From contig JAYKKM010000143.1 of assembly GCA_035772405.1 (NCBI GenBank), positions 2,360,001-2,424,000 of the forward strand: a stretch of 64,000 nt of DNA. Reading direction: 5' to 3'. Below, in pieces: positions 11,613 through 24,443 of this stretch. The DNA comes from Chrysogorgia sp. JL179-B06. Taxonomy: Eukaryota; Cnidaria; Anthozoa; Scleralcyonacea; Chrysogorgiidae. Within the stretch, counting starts at the first letter, position 1. Every line of letters begins with the position of its first letter. Under the pieces are notes generated by a model. That model saw only the letters and a list, made by a program, of their open reading frames with translations. It made no database searches and was not told where the DNA came from. The position numbers were made by a program, and so were the translations under genes.

Positions 11613-12161
11613 ACAATGGGAACACTCTGTAAAAACAGATTGGTTGAAACAACCAGTTTGATAGGTTGTCTCCGACCCATAACTGATTTGAATGATTAAA
11701 AACCTTGGCAAAATATGCTTTTTAGCAGGCTTTTGATTTTCAACTTTACTCATGTTATCTTACGTTGTTGTTGTAAATCCGACACATAATCTTGTTGTCT
11801 GACTGTTACAGGTGCGCCATTGAGCAGACACTCGCCACACTAGAATGATATATTACTAGAAACTAATAATCTTAACATCTCTCAATGTTTTTGTTAGAAA
11901 TACGTTATTCTTTATTATTTAATTATCCATTTAATTATTATGAAAAAGCGGCACAGATAGTAAAGAATAACACAAGTAAAATCAGCCACAATGCGGATAA
12001 TGTCCCCACAAAATGCTCGATTATTTACATAAATTCAAAAAATGTTCAGTTCTGCTCTTTGAAAGTAATGCTGTCTCGTATAGGTAAAACAATGATAATG
12101 GACAATCAACAACTGTCTATTTCTCAGGCAAATTGTGCAAAGTACTTGAACTTGAATAAAG
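11613..12161. other. Intronic spacer, no recognisable feature
   Basis: A/T-rich sequence between two foldback elements. A 96-codon frame at 11885-12175 has no recognisable domain and runs into the next element, so it is not called. Confidence 0.5.
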
Positions 12162-12165
12162 ATTT
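12162..12165. repeat. 4-bp target-site duplication (ATTT), left
   Basis: ATTT precedes the terminal CAGTAGATAACC of the giant palindrome and recurs at 23301-23304 after its inverted terminus. Confidence 0.6.
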
Positions 12166-12489
12166 CAGTAGATAACCCCCCCCCATATACCGACCAAAGG
12201 GATGCCGCCTCATTAAAAAGTCATTAAGACGGATCACTTTTCGGTGATAATTACTTCAACCTCATTGGTGAATTTTCAGTCGGACCTCTGCGAAGACATC
12301 TCCCTCTTCTTCGCGCGTTTTTTTATCCGAGGCAGAACAAAGAGCGTTGCGTACAAAAAGTAATTAGTATTGTTAGCGTGACGAACGCAAGGGACGGAAG
12401 TAATTACCTCTAAGCCTCTTTCACCTTTACGATTCCTAGCCCTAGTCTCGTGTACCTTTGGGACCCCATCGTATACTTAGGTGGCTCTC

Positions 12490-13435
12490 TGTGTGTGTAT
12501 TAGGCCCGTTTAGGCCTTTTTTTTTGGCCCGATAAGGCCTTTTGGCCCGTTCGTAGGAGGGAGTTTATACGGTCATCACGCTCCCTACACGCTATTCAGC
12601 GTTCGATTGAACCTGTATTTTCACCGCTAAGAGATGAACCCTAATAATTTTGGCCGTATTATGGCTTATCTCGCTTTAGTGTACACAATTCCTATGATGA
12701 AGAAACACTTCGGGGAAACAGTGCGAAGAACTGTTCAAGATCTCAAACATATTGAAAAATATAAATATAAACGTCTTGGTTAAATTGGATGACTCGGCTA
12801 TTTTATGACGCCGTTGTCATGATGTATATTCACGTTGTTAAGGTTAAGATTTGCATACATGTTCATGAATTTGGCCGAATTATCGCTAATTATCTCGCGT
12901 TAGTGTAGGGGATTCCAATGGCGGAAGAAACCCTTCGGGAAACAGTGTGAAGAACTGTTCTAGATCTCAAACGTATCGACATAGCTAGTTTTGGCGTAAA
13001 GTATTCTGAAGAAACCATTCGCAAAATTATCAGGAATTACAAAATAAGGCTTCCTGGCCAACTTATCCTACGGCCGATATTTGCATATTTCGCCTGAAAG
13101 CATGTGTTTACAAGGGCACTTATGGAGATATATAAAACCTTATTAATACGTGACACAAATATAGAGTTAAAAAATATTTATATCAGTTACAAACGTATAC
13201 ATGTTTTTCAACGTTTACTTTAACGGGGCATACCTAACAGGAACGAATTAGTATTTTTAGCCTTTCACCTTTACGACCCTTAACCCTAGTCTCGTGTACC
13301 TTTGGGACCCCCCATGGTATTGTATTAGGCCCGTTTAGGCCCTATCTGGCCTTCTTTGGCCCGATAAGACCTTTTGGCCCGTTCGTAGGAGGGAGTTTAT
13401 ACGGTCATCACGCTCCCTTCACGCTATTCAGCAGT
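12490..13435. repeat. Internal sub-repeats of palindrome arm
   Basis: A block with TAGGCCCGTTTAGGCC, GGCCCGTTCGTAGGAGGGAG and TCATCACGCTCCCT occurs at about 12505-12600 and again at about 13325-13435. A second motif (ATTATGGCTTATCTCGCTTT with GGGAAACAGTGCGAAGAACT) occurs near 12655-12760 and 14800-14890, with a diverged copy near 12880-12975. All are mirrored in the right arm at 20540-23000. The arms were therefore assembled from repeated modules. Confidence 0.75.
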
Positions 13436-15260
13436 CCTTTCATTCGAGTATCTGTTGCCCTCGTGAAAGGTTCGAAAGTTTTCTTCGAAATGTAGGCATG
13501 AAGATTTGCAAGTCCGTAAGAATCGTGATGATAAATGATTGATTTGAACAAATAACGTTCGAAACTAATAAAGTCCCTGTACAAGAACAAAAACCCTAAC
13601 CATAGCCATGCATAACCCAAATAAAAACTCTAGTCCTAGCCCTGAAATAAAGGAATACTATAACCCTACTTTTAAACTAAAGATTTCAATTATGTAATAC
13701 ACGAAGTAAGAGCCCCATTTTGGCTATTTGCGATATTCGCCTATTTGCGTATAGCATTTGAGGAAATTTCTAGCGGGCAATTCAAAATAGGGCTTTTTGG
13801 CAATGTTTAAAGACAGATATCTCGGACACGAATGGACAAAATCGAAAACCGTAAAAGAACTTATCAGCTATTTTTGCGTCCTCTATATAGAGAGAACTAA
13901 AATGTATGGAGGGTTTATACGATCGAGCTTTAAATTTGGCTGAGTTCATTTTCAAAGTTATTGTGTGCCTAAAAACCTGTATAGAGGAACATCAAAGATT
14001 GTTCAACGGTATAAGTGTCCGAATAGCTGGATTAAATCTTTAACGCGTTTATGATAAAATGAAACCTAGCGACTTTAATGTATAACCTAAGGGATTCTCT
14101 GGACGAAGAGAAGCCGTACGAATAACGAATTTTGGATCGTATTGACTTGTCAAACGAAGCGAAGGTTGAGTGCTCACTTGGACAATAGCCCGTGGGTCGT
14201 TAAGAGGCATTAGTGGTGCAACTCACAAATATTTGCATGTCTTGGGAATATTTAATTGCTTTGAGGGTACACACTAGGATATTTATGGGTAAACCGGCAT
14301 TAGTCAATATGGGATAATGAGGGATATTTATCATCCATGACTTCGATGTGAGGCGTTCTTAACACTAATTAAGTATTCCCTCGTAGACTCCTAACTCTAA
14401 CCTCTTCAAACGCATTCATTTGCCTGTAAGCGAAATAAAACTTTATCAAAATTGCTTTTCTAGATACAATCGAAATAGAACTTTAACGCGGTTGCTAAGG
14501 TTTATTTGGCTGAATCAGACCATTCGAGAAGCCAAAGCTAGGCGGCTCTCTGTGTTGCGAACGAAAGTATAATTAGCGTTAAGAACGCCTAACATCCCTC
14601 CTAACCCTATTCCACGTTCATAACCCTAAATTTAATTATATTTGGAATATCACCGATTCCAATTCCGACTCCTTGACTCTCATCAGGAGTTGTGCGATTG
14701 CCTAAGTCTTCGACTGCACCTATATGTCTGTCTCCGCGTTCGACTGAACCTAGTGTGTTTTCGCCACATCTATACAAAGAGATGAACCCTAATAATTTTT
14801 TGCCGTATTATGGCTTATCTCGCTTTAGTGTACACAATTCCTATGATGAAGAAACACTTCGGGAAACAGTGCGAAGAACTGTTCAAGGTCTCACACATAT
14901 TGACTTGGAAAAAATATAAATTTAAACGGCATTGCGTTACAGCGTTGCTATGCTACCTCTGTCCTATACTGGCACGAGTACCTGGACTTAGTATACATTT
15001 TTAAAGCATTAGTTGGTTCATGTGACTCTTACATTTCTATTAATTCCTCCAGCAGTGTTACAAGACGTATAAACCGATCAAATGAATTTGTTTTAAATAT
15101 CCCTAAAGTGAATAGCGTAACTTTTCAGAACAGTTTCTACTGTAGATCCCATAGGATATTATTCAACTCTCTACCATCACATCTGCGAGACGTAAGCCTG
15201 CTGGAAAAATTTGGCATTGCTTGGGTATAACTGTTTGGCTATTGATGTCAACTGAATAGT

Positions 15261-15490
15261 TTAATTTACTACATAACATTTATACGATAAGTTTACAAAA
15301 TGGCCCTGAGGGCCTTTTTCGTGGCCCTTTGGCCCTTTGTCTGGCGATACATCCTTCAAAATGGCCCTGGGGGCCTTTTTCGTGGCCCTGTGGCCCGTTT
15401 GAGAAATATACCTACTATCCCCGCTCACCTCCATGAATACCTCTCCCTCACAATTCACCCATCCACCCCTTCAAATCGCCATATATAGCC
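15261..15490. repeat. GGCCCT-rich module of palindrome arm
   Basis: A module with two near-identical GGCCCTGAGGGCC-like segments occurs at 15295-15400, at 20070-20175 (inverted) and a third time at 18660-18770 near the centre. Open frames through it in both directions reflect low-complexity GC blocks and not genes. Confidence 0.65.
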
Positions 15491-15700
15491 GAAATTGTGA
15501 CCCGCTGCATGCGAAGTTAAAGTAAATTTAAAAGTTAAAATTAAAAGTTAAAGCAAAGTTGAAGTAAAGTTAAAGAAAAGTTAAAGTAAAGTTAGAAGTT
15601 AAAGTTAAAAGTTAAAGTAAAGTTAAAAGTATAAACTGCTACGACTGCTACCTCTAGAGGACTGCTACCTCTGTCCTACTGGCACGAGTACCTGGACTTA

Positions 15701-16380
15701 AATAATAATAATAATAATACATATGTTTTTCTATATGCGCATTTAAAAATCGCAATGCGCTTACAAGTATTAATAAAATATACAATGTTAGATTACATAG
15801 TGGTAATGATAATGGTAGTAAATGACTAATAATACATATTAAGAACTAATAAAAAACTAGATATATCATTCATAGACTTCTTTAAAAAAATACGTTTTTA
15901 AAAAGGTTTTAAAAGTAGATAGACTATTACAAGACTTGATGTCGTCGGGAAGAGCATTCCAAAGTTTAGGAGCAGCATAGGAATAAGCACGTTCACCATA
16001 GGTAACAGTATTTATTTTAGTCGGAACATCTAGAAGAGATTTGTGCGAAGAACGAAGTGTGCGGGAAAAGGAACGTTTTGAGATTAGACTAGACAGATAT
16101 TCCGGGGCTTGACCATGCAATGATTTGTAGACTAGTAGCAGGATTTTGAATTTAACACGTGTTTCAATCGGCAACCAATGAAGTTCTTTCAGAACAGGTG
16201 TTATGTGGTCGTGTTTCTTGGTTCCCATAATTAACCTCGCAGCGATGTTCTGAATTCGTTGCAATTTGTCGATCTCGTATTTGGGTACACCATACAGAAG
16301 ACTATTGGCGTAATCCAAGCGAGAGATAACAAGAGCATTGACCAGTCTCTTCAAACTTTCAATGGATAGGTATTAGTTTT
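15701..16380 (-). pseudogene. 5'-truncated LINE with RT C-terminal domain, left arm
   Basis: A 162-codon frame (16354-15866) encodes the C-terminal region downstream of a CR1/L2-type reverse transcriptase, with SRLDYANSLLYGVPK, LQRIQNIAARL and ELHWLPI motifs, ending in F-rich helices. An AAT trinucleotide tail (15701-15720) marks the 3' end. The insertion interrupts TATACTAAGTCCAGG-type sequence whose empty site is seen at 14980-14997. It lacks EN and RT domains, so it is a dead-on-arrival copy. Confidence 0.8.
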
Positions 16381-16559
16381 ATTATTTAGATTAGTATACA
16401 TTTTTAAAGCATTAGTTGGTTCATGTGACTCTTACATTTCTATTAATTCCTCCAGCAGTGTTACAAGACGTACAAACCGATCAAATGAATTTGTTTTAAA
16501 TATCCACAAGACGTACAAACCGATCAAATCAATTTGTTTTTAAATATCCCTAAAGTGAA

Positions 16560-16760
16560 TAGCGTAACTTTTCAGAACAGTTTCTACTGTAGAACCCTTG
16601 CATATTCAACTCTCTATCACCACATCTGCGAGATGTTAACCTTTCTATTGGACAATTCAAATCTGAACTGCTAAAACACAACCAAATTCCGCAAACCTTT
16701 AAAACCGTATGTGTCACCTGTGTCATCCCCTATCTAGTCTTCTTGGTAAAATGTGCTGTT
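16560..16760 (+). pseudogene. Relic of a second LINE C-terminus
   Basis: On the + strand the shifted frames read pieces such as NSVTFQNSFYCR and a Leu-rich segment ending near QTFKTVC. These resemble the last residues of L2/CR1-type RT proteins. The same relic appears in each arm (15100-15210 and 20260-20390). Frames are broken. Confidence 0.4.
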
Positions 16761-16789
16761 AGTTTTTTTTCTAAACTTTTAAATTTGCT

Positions 16790-18600
16790 GTAACTTTACT
16801 TTAACTTTTAACTTTAACTTTTAACTTTACTTTAACTTTATGTTTACTTTAACTTTTAACTTTTAACTTTACTTTAACTTTATGTTTACTTTAACTTTTA
16901 ACTTTTAACTTTTAACTTTACTTTAACTTTTAACTTTGCTTTAACTTTATGTTTACTTTAACTTTTAACTTTACTTTAACTTTTAACTTTACTTTAACTT
17001 TGCTTTAACTTTTAACTTTGCGTTGACTTTTAACTTTAACTTTTAACTTTACTTTAACCTTTAACTTTTAACTTTATTTTAACTTTATGTTTACTTTAAC
17101 TTTTAACTTTACTTTAACTTTTAACTTTACTTTAACTTTGCTTTAACTTTTAACTTTTAACTTTACTTTAACTTTTAACTTTTAACTTACTTTAACTTTG
17201 CTTTAACTTTTAACTTTAACTTTAACTTTTAACTTTAACTTTTAACTTTACTTTAACTTTATGTTTACTTTAACTTTTAACTTTAACTTTTAACTTTACT
17301 TTAACCTTTAACTTTTAACTTTACTTTAACTTTTAACTTTACTTTAACCTTTAACTTTTAACTTTACTTTAACTTTATGTTTACTTTATCTTTAACTTTG
17401 CTTGAACTTTTAACTTTAACTTTGCGTTGACTTTTAACTTTAACTTTTAACTTTACTTTAACTTTTAACTTTACTTTAACTTTGTTTTAACTTTTAACTT
17501 TAACTTTGCGTTGACTTTTAACTTTTAACTTTACTTTAACTTTATGTTTACTTTAACTTTTAACTTTACTTTAACTTTTAACTTTACTTTAACTTTGCTT
17601 TAACTTTTAACTTTACTTTAACTTTGCTTTAACTTTTAACTTTGCGTTGACTTTTAACTTTAACTTTTAACTTTACTTTAACCTTTAACTTTTAACTTTA
17701 CTTTAACTTTATGTTTACTTTAACTTTTAACTTTTAACTTTACTTTAACTTTATGTTTACTTTATCTTTAACTTTGCTTGAACTTTTAACTTTAACTTTG
17801 CGTTGACTTTTAACTTTAACTTTTAACTTTACTTTAACTTTTAACTTTACTTTAACTTTTAACTTTACTTTAACTTTGCTTTAACTTTACTTTAACTTTG
17901 CTTTAACTTTTAACTTTGCGTTGACTTTTAACTTTAACTTTTAACTTTACTTTAACCTTTAACTTTTAACTTTACTTTAACTTTATGTTTACTTTAACTT
18001 TTAACTTTTAACTTTACTTTAACTTTATGTTTACTTTATCTTTAACTTTGCTTGAACTTTTAACTTTAACTTTGCGTTGACTTTTAACTTTAACTTTTAA
18101 CTTTACTTTAACTTTTAACTTTACTTTAACTTTGTTTTAACTTTTAACTTTAACTTTGCGTTGACTTTTAACTTTTAACTTTACTTTAACTTTTAACTTT
18201 TAACTTACTTTAACTTTGCTTTAACTTTTAACTTTAACTTTGCGTTGACTTTTAACTTTAACTTTTAACTTTAACTTTTAACTTTACTTTAACTTTTAAC
18301 TTTACTTTAACTTTGCTTTAACTTTTATCTTTAACTTTGCGTTGACTTTTAACTTTAACTTTTAACTTTACTTTAACTTTTAACTTTTAACTTTACTTTA
18401 ACTTTATGTTTACTTTAACTTTTAACTTTACTTTAACTTTATGTTTACTTTAACTTTAACTTTGTTTTAACTTTTAACTTTAACTTTGCGTTGACTTTTA
18501 ACTTTTAACTTTACTTTAACTTTTAACTTTTAACTTTTAACTTTACTTTAACTTTGCTTTAACTTTTAACTTTAACTTTGCGTTGACTTTTGAAGGGGTG
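16790..18600. repeat. TTTAAC-type satellite array at palindrome centre
   Basis: About 1.8 kb of tandem degenerate units built from TTTAACTTT, TTTTAACTT and TTTACTTTAAC, with punctuating variants ATGTTTAC and TGCGTTGACTT recurring at intervals. It is the spacer between the inverted arms. Shorter stretches of the same unit lie at 15520-15620 and 19840-19950. No telomeric TTAGGG unit is present. Confidence 0.95.
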
Positions 18601-19094
18601 GATGGGTGAATTGTGAGGGAGAGGTATTCATGGCGGTGAGCGAGGATAGTAGGTATATTTCTCAAACGGGCCACAGGGCCACGAAAAAGGCCCCCAGGGC
18701 CATTTTGAAGGGTGTATCGCCAGACAAAGGGCCAAAGGGCCACGAAAAAGGCCCTCAGGGCCATTTTGTAAACTTATCGTATAAATGTTATGTAGTAAAT
18801 TAAACTATTCAGTTGACATCAATAGCCAAACAGTTATACCCAAGCAATGCCAAATTTTTCCAGCAGGCTTACGTCTCGCAGATGTGATGGTAGAGAGTTG
18901 AATAATATCCTATGGGATCTACAGTAGAAACTGTTCTGGAAAGTTACGCTATTCACTTTAGGGATATTTAAAACAAATTCATTTGATCGGTTTGTACGTC
19001 TTGTAACACTGCTGGAGGAATTAATAGAAATGTAAGAGTCACATGAACCAACTAATGCTTTAAAAATGTATACTAATCTAAATAATAAAACTAA

Positions 19095-19770
19095 TACCTA
19101 TCCATTGAAAGTTTGAAGAGACTGGTCAATGCTCTTGTTATCTCTCGCTTGGATTACGCCAATAGTCTTCTGTATGGTGTACCCAAATACGAGATCGACA
19201 AATTGCAACGAATTCAGAACATCGCTGCGAGGTTAATTATGGGAACCAAGAAACACGACCACATAACACCTGTTCTGAAAGAACTTCATTGGTTGCCGAT
19301 TGAAACACGTGTTAAATTCAAAATCCTGCTACTAGTCTACAAATCATTGCATGGTCAAGCCCCGGAATATCTGTCTAGTCTAATCTCAAAACGTTCCTTT
19401 TCCCGCACACTTCGTTCTTCGCACAAATCTCTTCTAGATGTTCCGACTAAAATAAATACTGTTACCTATGGTGAACGTGCTTATTCCTATGCTGCTCCTA
19501 AACTTTGGAATGCTCTTCCCGACGACATCAAGTCTTGTAATAGTCTATCTACTTTTAAAACCTTTTTAAAAACGTATTTTTTTAAAGAAGTCTATGAATG
19601 ATATATCTAGTTTTTTATTAGTTCTTAATATGTATTATTAGTCATTTACTACCATTATCATTACCACTATGTAATCTAACATTGTATATTTTATTAATAC
19701 TTGTAAGCGCATTGCGATTTTTAAATGCGCATATAGAAAAACATATGTATTATTATTATTATTATTTAAG
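19095..19770 (+). pseudogene. 5'-truncated LINE with RT C-terminal domain, right arm
   Basis: Exact inverted counterpart of the left-arm copy. The 162-codon frame at 19113-19601 is identical in protein, and a TTA/TAA tail lies at 19748-19769. The empty site is at 20475-20490 in the same arm. Because the same truncated copy sits at the same place in both arms, the insertion preceded arm duplication or the arms have been homogenised. Confidence 0.8.
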
Positions 19771-22700
19771 TCCAGGTACTCGTGCCAGTAGGACAGAGGT
19801 AGCAGTCCTCTAGAGGTAGCAGTCGTAGCAGTTTATACTTTTAACTTTAACTTTAACTTTTAACTTTAACTTCTAACTTTACTTTAACTTTTCTTTAACT
19901 TTACTTCAACTTTGCTTTAACTTTTAATTTTAACTTTTAAATTTACTTTAACTTCGCATGCAGCGGGTCACAATTTCGGCTATATATGGCGATTTGAAGG
20001 GGTGGATGGGTGAATTGTGAGGGAGAGGTATTCATGGAGGTGAGCGGGGATAGTAGGTATATTTCTCAAACGGGCCACAGGGCCACGAAAAAGGCCCCCA
20101 GGGCCATTTTGAAGGATGTATCGCCAGACAAAGGGCCAAAGGGCCACGAAAAAGGCCCTCAGGGCCATTTTGTAAACTTATCGTATAAATGTTATGTAGT
20201 AAATTAAACTATTCAGTTGACATCAATAGCCAAACAGTTATACCCAAGCAATGCCAAATTTTTCCAGCAGGCTTACGTCTCGCAGATGTGATGGTAGAGA
20301 GTTGAATAATATCCTATGGGATCTACAGTAGAAACTGTTCTGAAAAAGTTACGCTATTCACTTTAGGGATATTTAAAACAAATTCATTTGATCGGTTTAT
20401 ACGTCTTGTAACACTGCTGGAGGAATTAATAGAAATGTAAGAGTCACATGAACCAACTAATGCTTTAAAAATGTATACTAAGTCCAGGTACTCGTGCCAG
20501 TATAGGACAGAGGTAGCATAGCAACGCTGTAACGCAATGCCGTTTAAATTTATATTTTTTCCAAGTCAATATGTGTGAGACCTTGAACAGTTCTTCGCAC
20601 TGTTTCCCGAAGTGTTTCTTCATCATAGGAATTGTGTACACTAAAGCGAGATAAGCCATAATACGGCAAAAAATTATTAGGGTTCATCTCTTTGTATAGA
20701 TGTGGCGAAAACACACTAGGTTCAGTCGAACGCGGAGACAGACATATAGGTGCAGTCGAAGACTTAGGCAATCGCACAACTCCTGATGAGAGTCAAGGAG
20801 TCGGAATTGGAATCGGTGATATTCCAAATATAATTAAATTTAGGGTTATGAACGTGGAATAGGGTTAGGAGGGATGTTAGGCGTTCTTAACGCTAATTAT
20901 ACTTTCGTTCGCAACACAGAGAGCCGCCTAGCTTTGGCTTCTCGAATGGTCTGATTCAGCCAAATAAACCTTAGCAACCGCGTTAAAGTTCTATTTCGAT
21001 TGTATCTAGAAAAGCAATTTTGATAAAGTTTTATTTCGCTTACAGGCAAATGAATGCGTTTGAAGAGGTTAGAGTTAGGAGTCTACGAGGGAATACTTAA
21101 TTAGTGTAAGAACGCCTCACATCGAAGTCATGGATGATAAATATCCCTCATTATCCCATATTGACTAATGCCGGTTTACCCATAAATATCCTAGTGTGTA
21201 CCCTCAAAGCAATTAAATATTCCCAAGACATGCAAATATTTGTGAGTTGCACCACTAATGCCTCTTAACGACCCACGGGCTATTGTCCAAGTGAGCACTC
21301 AACCTTCGCTTCGTTTGACAAGTCAATACGATCCAAAATTCGTTATTCGTACGGCTTCTCTTCGTCCAGAGAATCCCTTAGGTTATACATTAAAGTCGCT
21401 AGGTTTCATTTTATCATAAACGCGTTAAAGATTTAATCCAGCTATTCGGACACTTATACCGTTGAACAATCTTTGATGTTCCTCTATACAGGTTTTTAGG
21501 CACACAATAACTTTGAAAATGAACTCAGCCAAATTTAAAGCTCGATCGTATAAACCCTCCATACATTTTAGTTCTCTCTATATAGAGGACGCAAAAATAG
21601 CTGATAAGTTCTTTTACGGTTTTCGATTTTGTCCATTCGTGTCCGAGATATCTGTCTTTAAACATTGCCAAAAAGCCCTATTTTGAATTGCCCGCTAGAA
21701 ATTTCCTCAAATGCTATACGCAAATAGGCGAATATCGCAAATAGCCAAAATGGGGCTCTTACTTCGTGTATTACATAATTGAAATCTTTAGTTTAAAAGT
21801 AGGGTTATAGTATTCCTTTATTTCAGGGCTAGGACTAGAGTTTTTATTTGGGTTATGCATGGCTATGGTTAGGGTTTTTGTTCTTGTACAGGGACTTTAT
21901 TAGTTTCGAACGTTATTTGTTCAAATCAATCATTTATCATCACGATTCTTACGGACTTGCAAATCTTCATGCCTACATTTCGAAGAAAACTTTCGAACCT
22001 TTCACGAGGGCAACAGATACTCGAATGAAAGGACTGCTGAATAGCGTGAAGGGAGCGTGATGACCGTATAAACTCCCTCCTACGAACGGGCCAAAAGGTC
22101 TTATCGGGCCAAAGAAGGCCAGATAGGGCCTAAACGGGCCTAATACAATACCATGGGGGGTCCCAAAGGTACACGAGACTAGGGTTAAGGGTCGTAAAGG
22201 TGAAAGGCTAAAAATACTAATTCGTTCCTGTTAGGTATGCCCCGTTAAAGTAAACGTTGAAAAACATGTATACGTTTGTAACTGATATAAATATTTTTTA
22301 ACTCTATATTTGTGTCACGTATTAATAAGGTTTTATATATCTCCATAAGTGCCCTTGTAAACACATGCTTTCAGGCGAAATATGCAAATATCGGCCGTAG
22401 GATAAGTTGGCCAGGAAGCCTTATTTTGTAATTCCTGATAATTTTGCGAATGGTTTCTTCAGAATACTTTACGCCAAAACTAGCTATGTCGATACGTTTG
22501 AGATCTAGAACAGTTCTTCACACTGTTTCCCGAAGGGTTTCTTCCGCCATTGGAATCCCCTACACTAACGCGAGATAATTAGCGATAATTCGGCCAAATT
22601 CATGAACATGTATGCAAATCTTAACCTTAACAACGTGAATATACATCATGACAACGGCGTCATAAAATAGCCGAGTCATCCAATTTAACCAAGACGTTTA

Positions 22701-23304
22701 TATTTATATTTTTCAATATGTTTGAGATCTTGAACAGTTCTTCGCACTGTTTCCCCGAAGTGTTTCTTCATCATAGGAATTGTGTACACTAAAGCGAGAT
22801 AAGCCATAATACGGCCAAAATTATTAGGGTTCATCTCTTAGCGGTGAAAATACAGGTTCAATCGAACGCTGAATAGCGTGTAGGGAGCGTGATGACCGTA
22901 TAAACTCCCTCCTACGAACGGGCCAAAAGGCCTTATCGGGCCAAAAAAAAGGCCTAAACGGGCCTAATACACACACAGAGAGCCACCTAAGTATACGATG
23001 GGGTCCCAAAGGTACACGAGACTAGGGCTAGGAATCGTAAAGGTGAAAGAGGCTTAGAGGTAATTACTTCCGTCCCTTGCGTTCGTCACGCTAACAATAC
23101 TAATTACTTTTTGTACGCAACGCTCTTTGTTCTGCCTCGGATAAAAAAACGCGCGAAGAAGAGGGAGATGTCTTCGCAGAGGTCCGACTGAAAATTCACC
23201 AATGAGGTTGAAGTAATTATCACCGAAAAGTGATCCGTCTTAATGACTTTTTAATGAGGCGGCATCCCTTTGGTCGGTATATGGGGGGGGTTATCTACTG
23301 ATTT

Positions 23305-24109
23305 CACGAAGTTTTAACTGTTTTTAAGATTCGCACATCATCATATAGATTTAAATATGTTTGCTTAAAGGGCATTGGCAACAAAAATTAAGTTTTTCTG
23401 ATATGAAAGAACTCGTAAAATGATAGAGTAACATCTTTTACAACTTTTTCGTATTTTACTTCGTTTTTAGTGCAAAGTTTCATAGAAACTTGCACTATTG
23501 TGACGAGTGGCCAAAATTCACACGATAGAGGTATACATAGTGTAAACACCGTGGGTACTGCTCGCTATTGGTGCGGTTTTTTGGTTTCATTAAATATCTC
23601 AGGATTTATTGTATTCCAACGGTTTCAGATAGCATGTTTTAGCTACAGTCGCGCATGTATGTTTTATTCCTGTCGGTTTTATGGAAACTTTAGATAAACA
23701 ATGATATTCTTTTGACGGTATCGCTAATTATTTATCTTCGTGAATTGTACTTACGGGCATTGTATAAACGAAACCCAAAATTCACAATTATACCTAGCAA
23801 ATGTTGCTTCACTTGGGCAAAGTTACGATGTTTTACTGCAGTTTTACACTGTTATTTATGCTGATGAAATTTTTGTAAGTATCGTTAATAAAACTATTGT
23901 TATTGTCTTGACTAACTCGCGAAAACGTCTTCACAAAGACTAATTAATTTGTTAAGTCTTCGCTACGTCTCGAAACGCACAAACAAGGTTTTGATGCTTT
24001 ATCTGAGTCCATTTCAGCAATATTTATTCACACAATCAAGTAAACAAACACGCGACAGAACGAGCCAAACAGTTTTTCAGCCCACTTTGCCGGGCTAACT
24101 CGGCAAAAA
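23305..24109. other. Intronic repeat-derived spacer
   Basis: No gene is supported. Bases 23360-23490 (ACTCGTAAAATGATAGAGTAAC followed by CGTATTTTACTTCG) recur inverted at 33425-33500 and 33138-33152, so this is an interspersed repeat whose other copy carries a nested MITE. Short open frames at 23470-23943 lack recognisable domains. Confidence 0.5.
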
Positions 24110-24320
24110 GCCGATTACATGGGGAAAAGGTGAAATTTTCAACTCGATTAACCGAATTGGCTGGCCCGGCAAGCAGCAACCGGGATCCCGGCAAGGCGGG
24201 CCAGCCCGGTTGCCATATAATCGTTATTTTGAAACAAGAGTTGATAAATATATGAAGCAGACCAACTCGATTAACTGGTCCAACTCGGTTAACTGGGTCA
24301 ACTCGCCTCATGTAATCGGC
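24110..24320. mobile_element. MITE-like inverted repeat, 211 bp
   Basis: GCCGATTACATG at 24110-24121 is matched by its perfect complement at 24309-24320. CAACTCGATTAAC motifs recur inside in both orientations. It is more GC-rich than its surroundings and has no coding capacity. Confidence 0.5.
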
Positions 24321-24323
24321 CCT

Positions 24324-24443
24324 GGGTTGGGATAAGGAATGCAGTAGAGGGTATTGGGATAAGGATCCGATTTTCAGCGGTTTTCCTTATCCCATTACCC
24401 TCTATCGTTATCTACCGCATTCCTTATTCCAACCCATTACCCC
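24324..24443. repeat. Inverted repeat, ~120 bp
   Basis: GGTTGGGATAAGGAATGC pairs with GCATTCCTTATTCCAACC, and the inner GGTATTGGGATAAGG pairs with CCTTATCCCATTACC. The overall structure is an imperfect hairpin abutting the preceding MITE. Confidence 0.65.

Larger units (their letters stand above)
12166..23300. mobile_element. 11.1-kb giant inverted-repeat (foldback) element
   Basis: Left arm 12166-16390 and right arm about 19075-23300 are inverted copies that are nearly identical over ~4.2 kb. They differ by a few single-base indels, such as near 14365 versus 21103 and in the terminal C/G run. The outer ends read CAGTAGATAACC and the whole is flanked by ATTT, which argues for a transposed unit. 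No transposase is present. Each arm holds internal sub-repeats and a truncated LINE, and the centre is a satellite array. The layout recalls Foldback-type elements. A related end sequence (CCCCATAT...GGATGCCGC) occurs near 57910. Confidence 0.75.

Noticed and set aside
13408..13620. 70-codon frame in the palindrome arm, mirrored at 21848-22060
   Set aside because: Identical only because the arms are inverted copies; no domain, promoter or splice context supports a gene.
15261..15488. Overlapping frames in GGCCCT-rich modules of the palindrome arms
   Set aside because: Open in both directions because of GC-block repeats; no homology pattern, and they recur only as copies of the module.
16790..18600. 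Telomere-like or CRISPR-like array
   Set aside because: Units are contiguous TTTAAC-type repeats with no spacers, and there is no TTAGGG-type telomere unit.
12166..23300. Palindrome dismissed as an assembly foldback artefact
   Set aside because: Not accepted as the main explanation because the centre is asymmetric, arms differ by indels and a 4-bp duplication flanks the unit, but it remains a caveat needing long reads.
24036..24311. 91-codon frame in a GC-richer patch
   Set aside because: It coincides with MITE-like inverted repeats and its Val/Asn/Arg repeats come from the repeated GTTAACCGAGTT motif.
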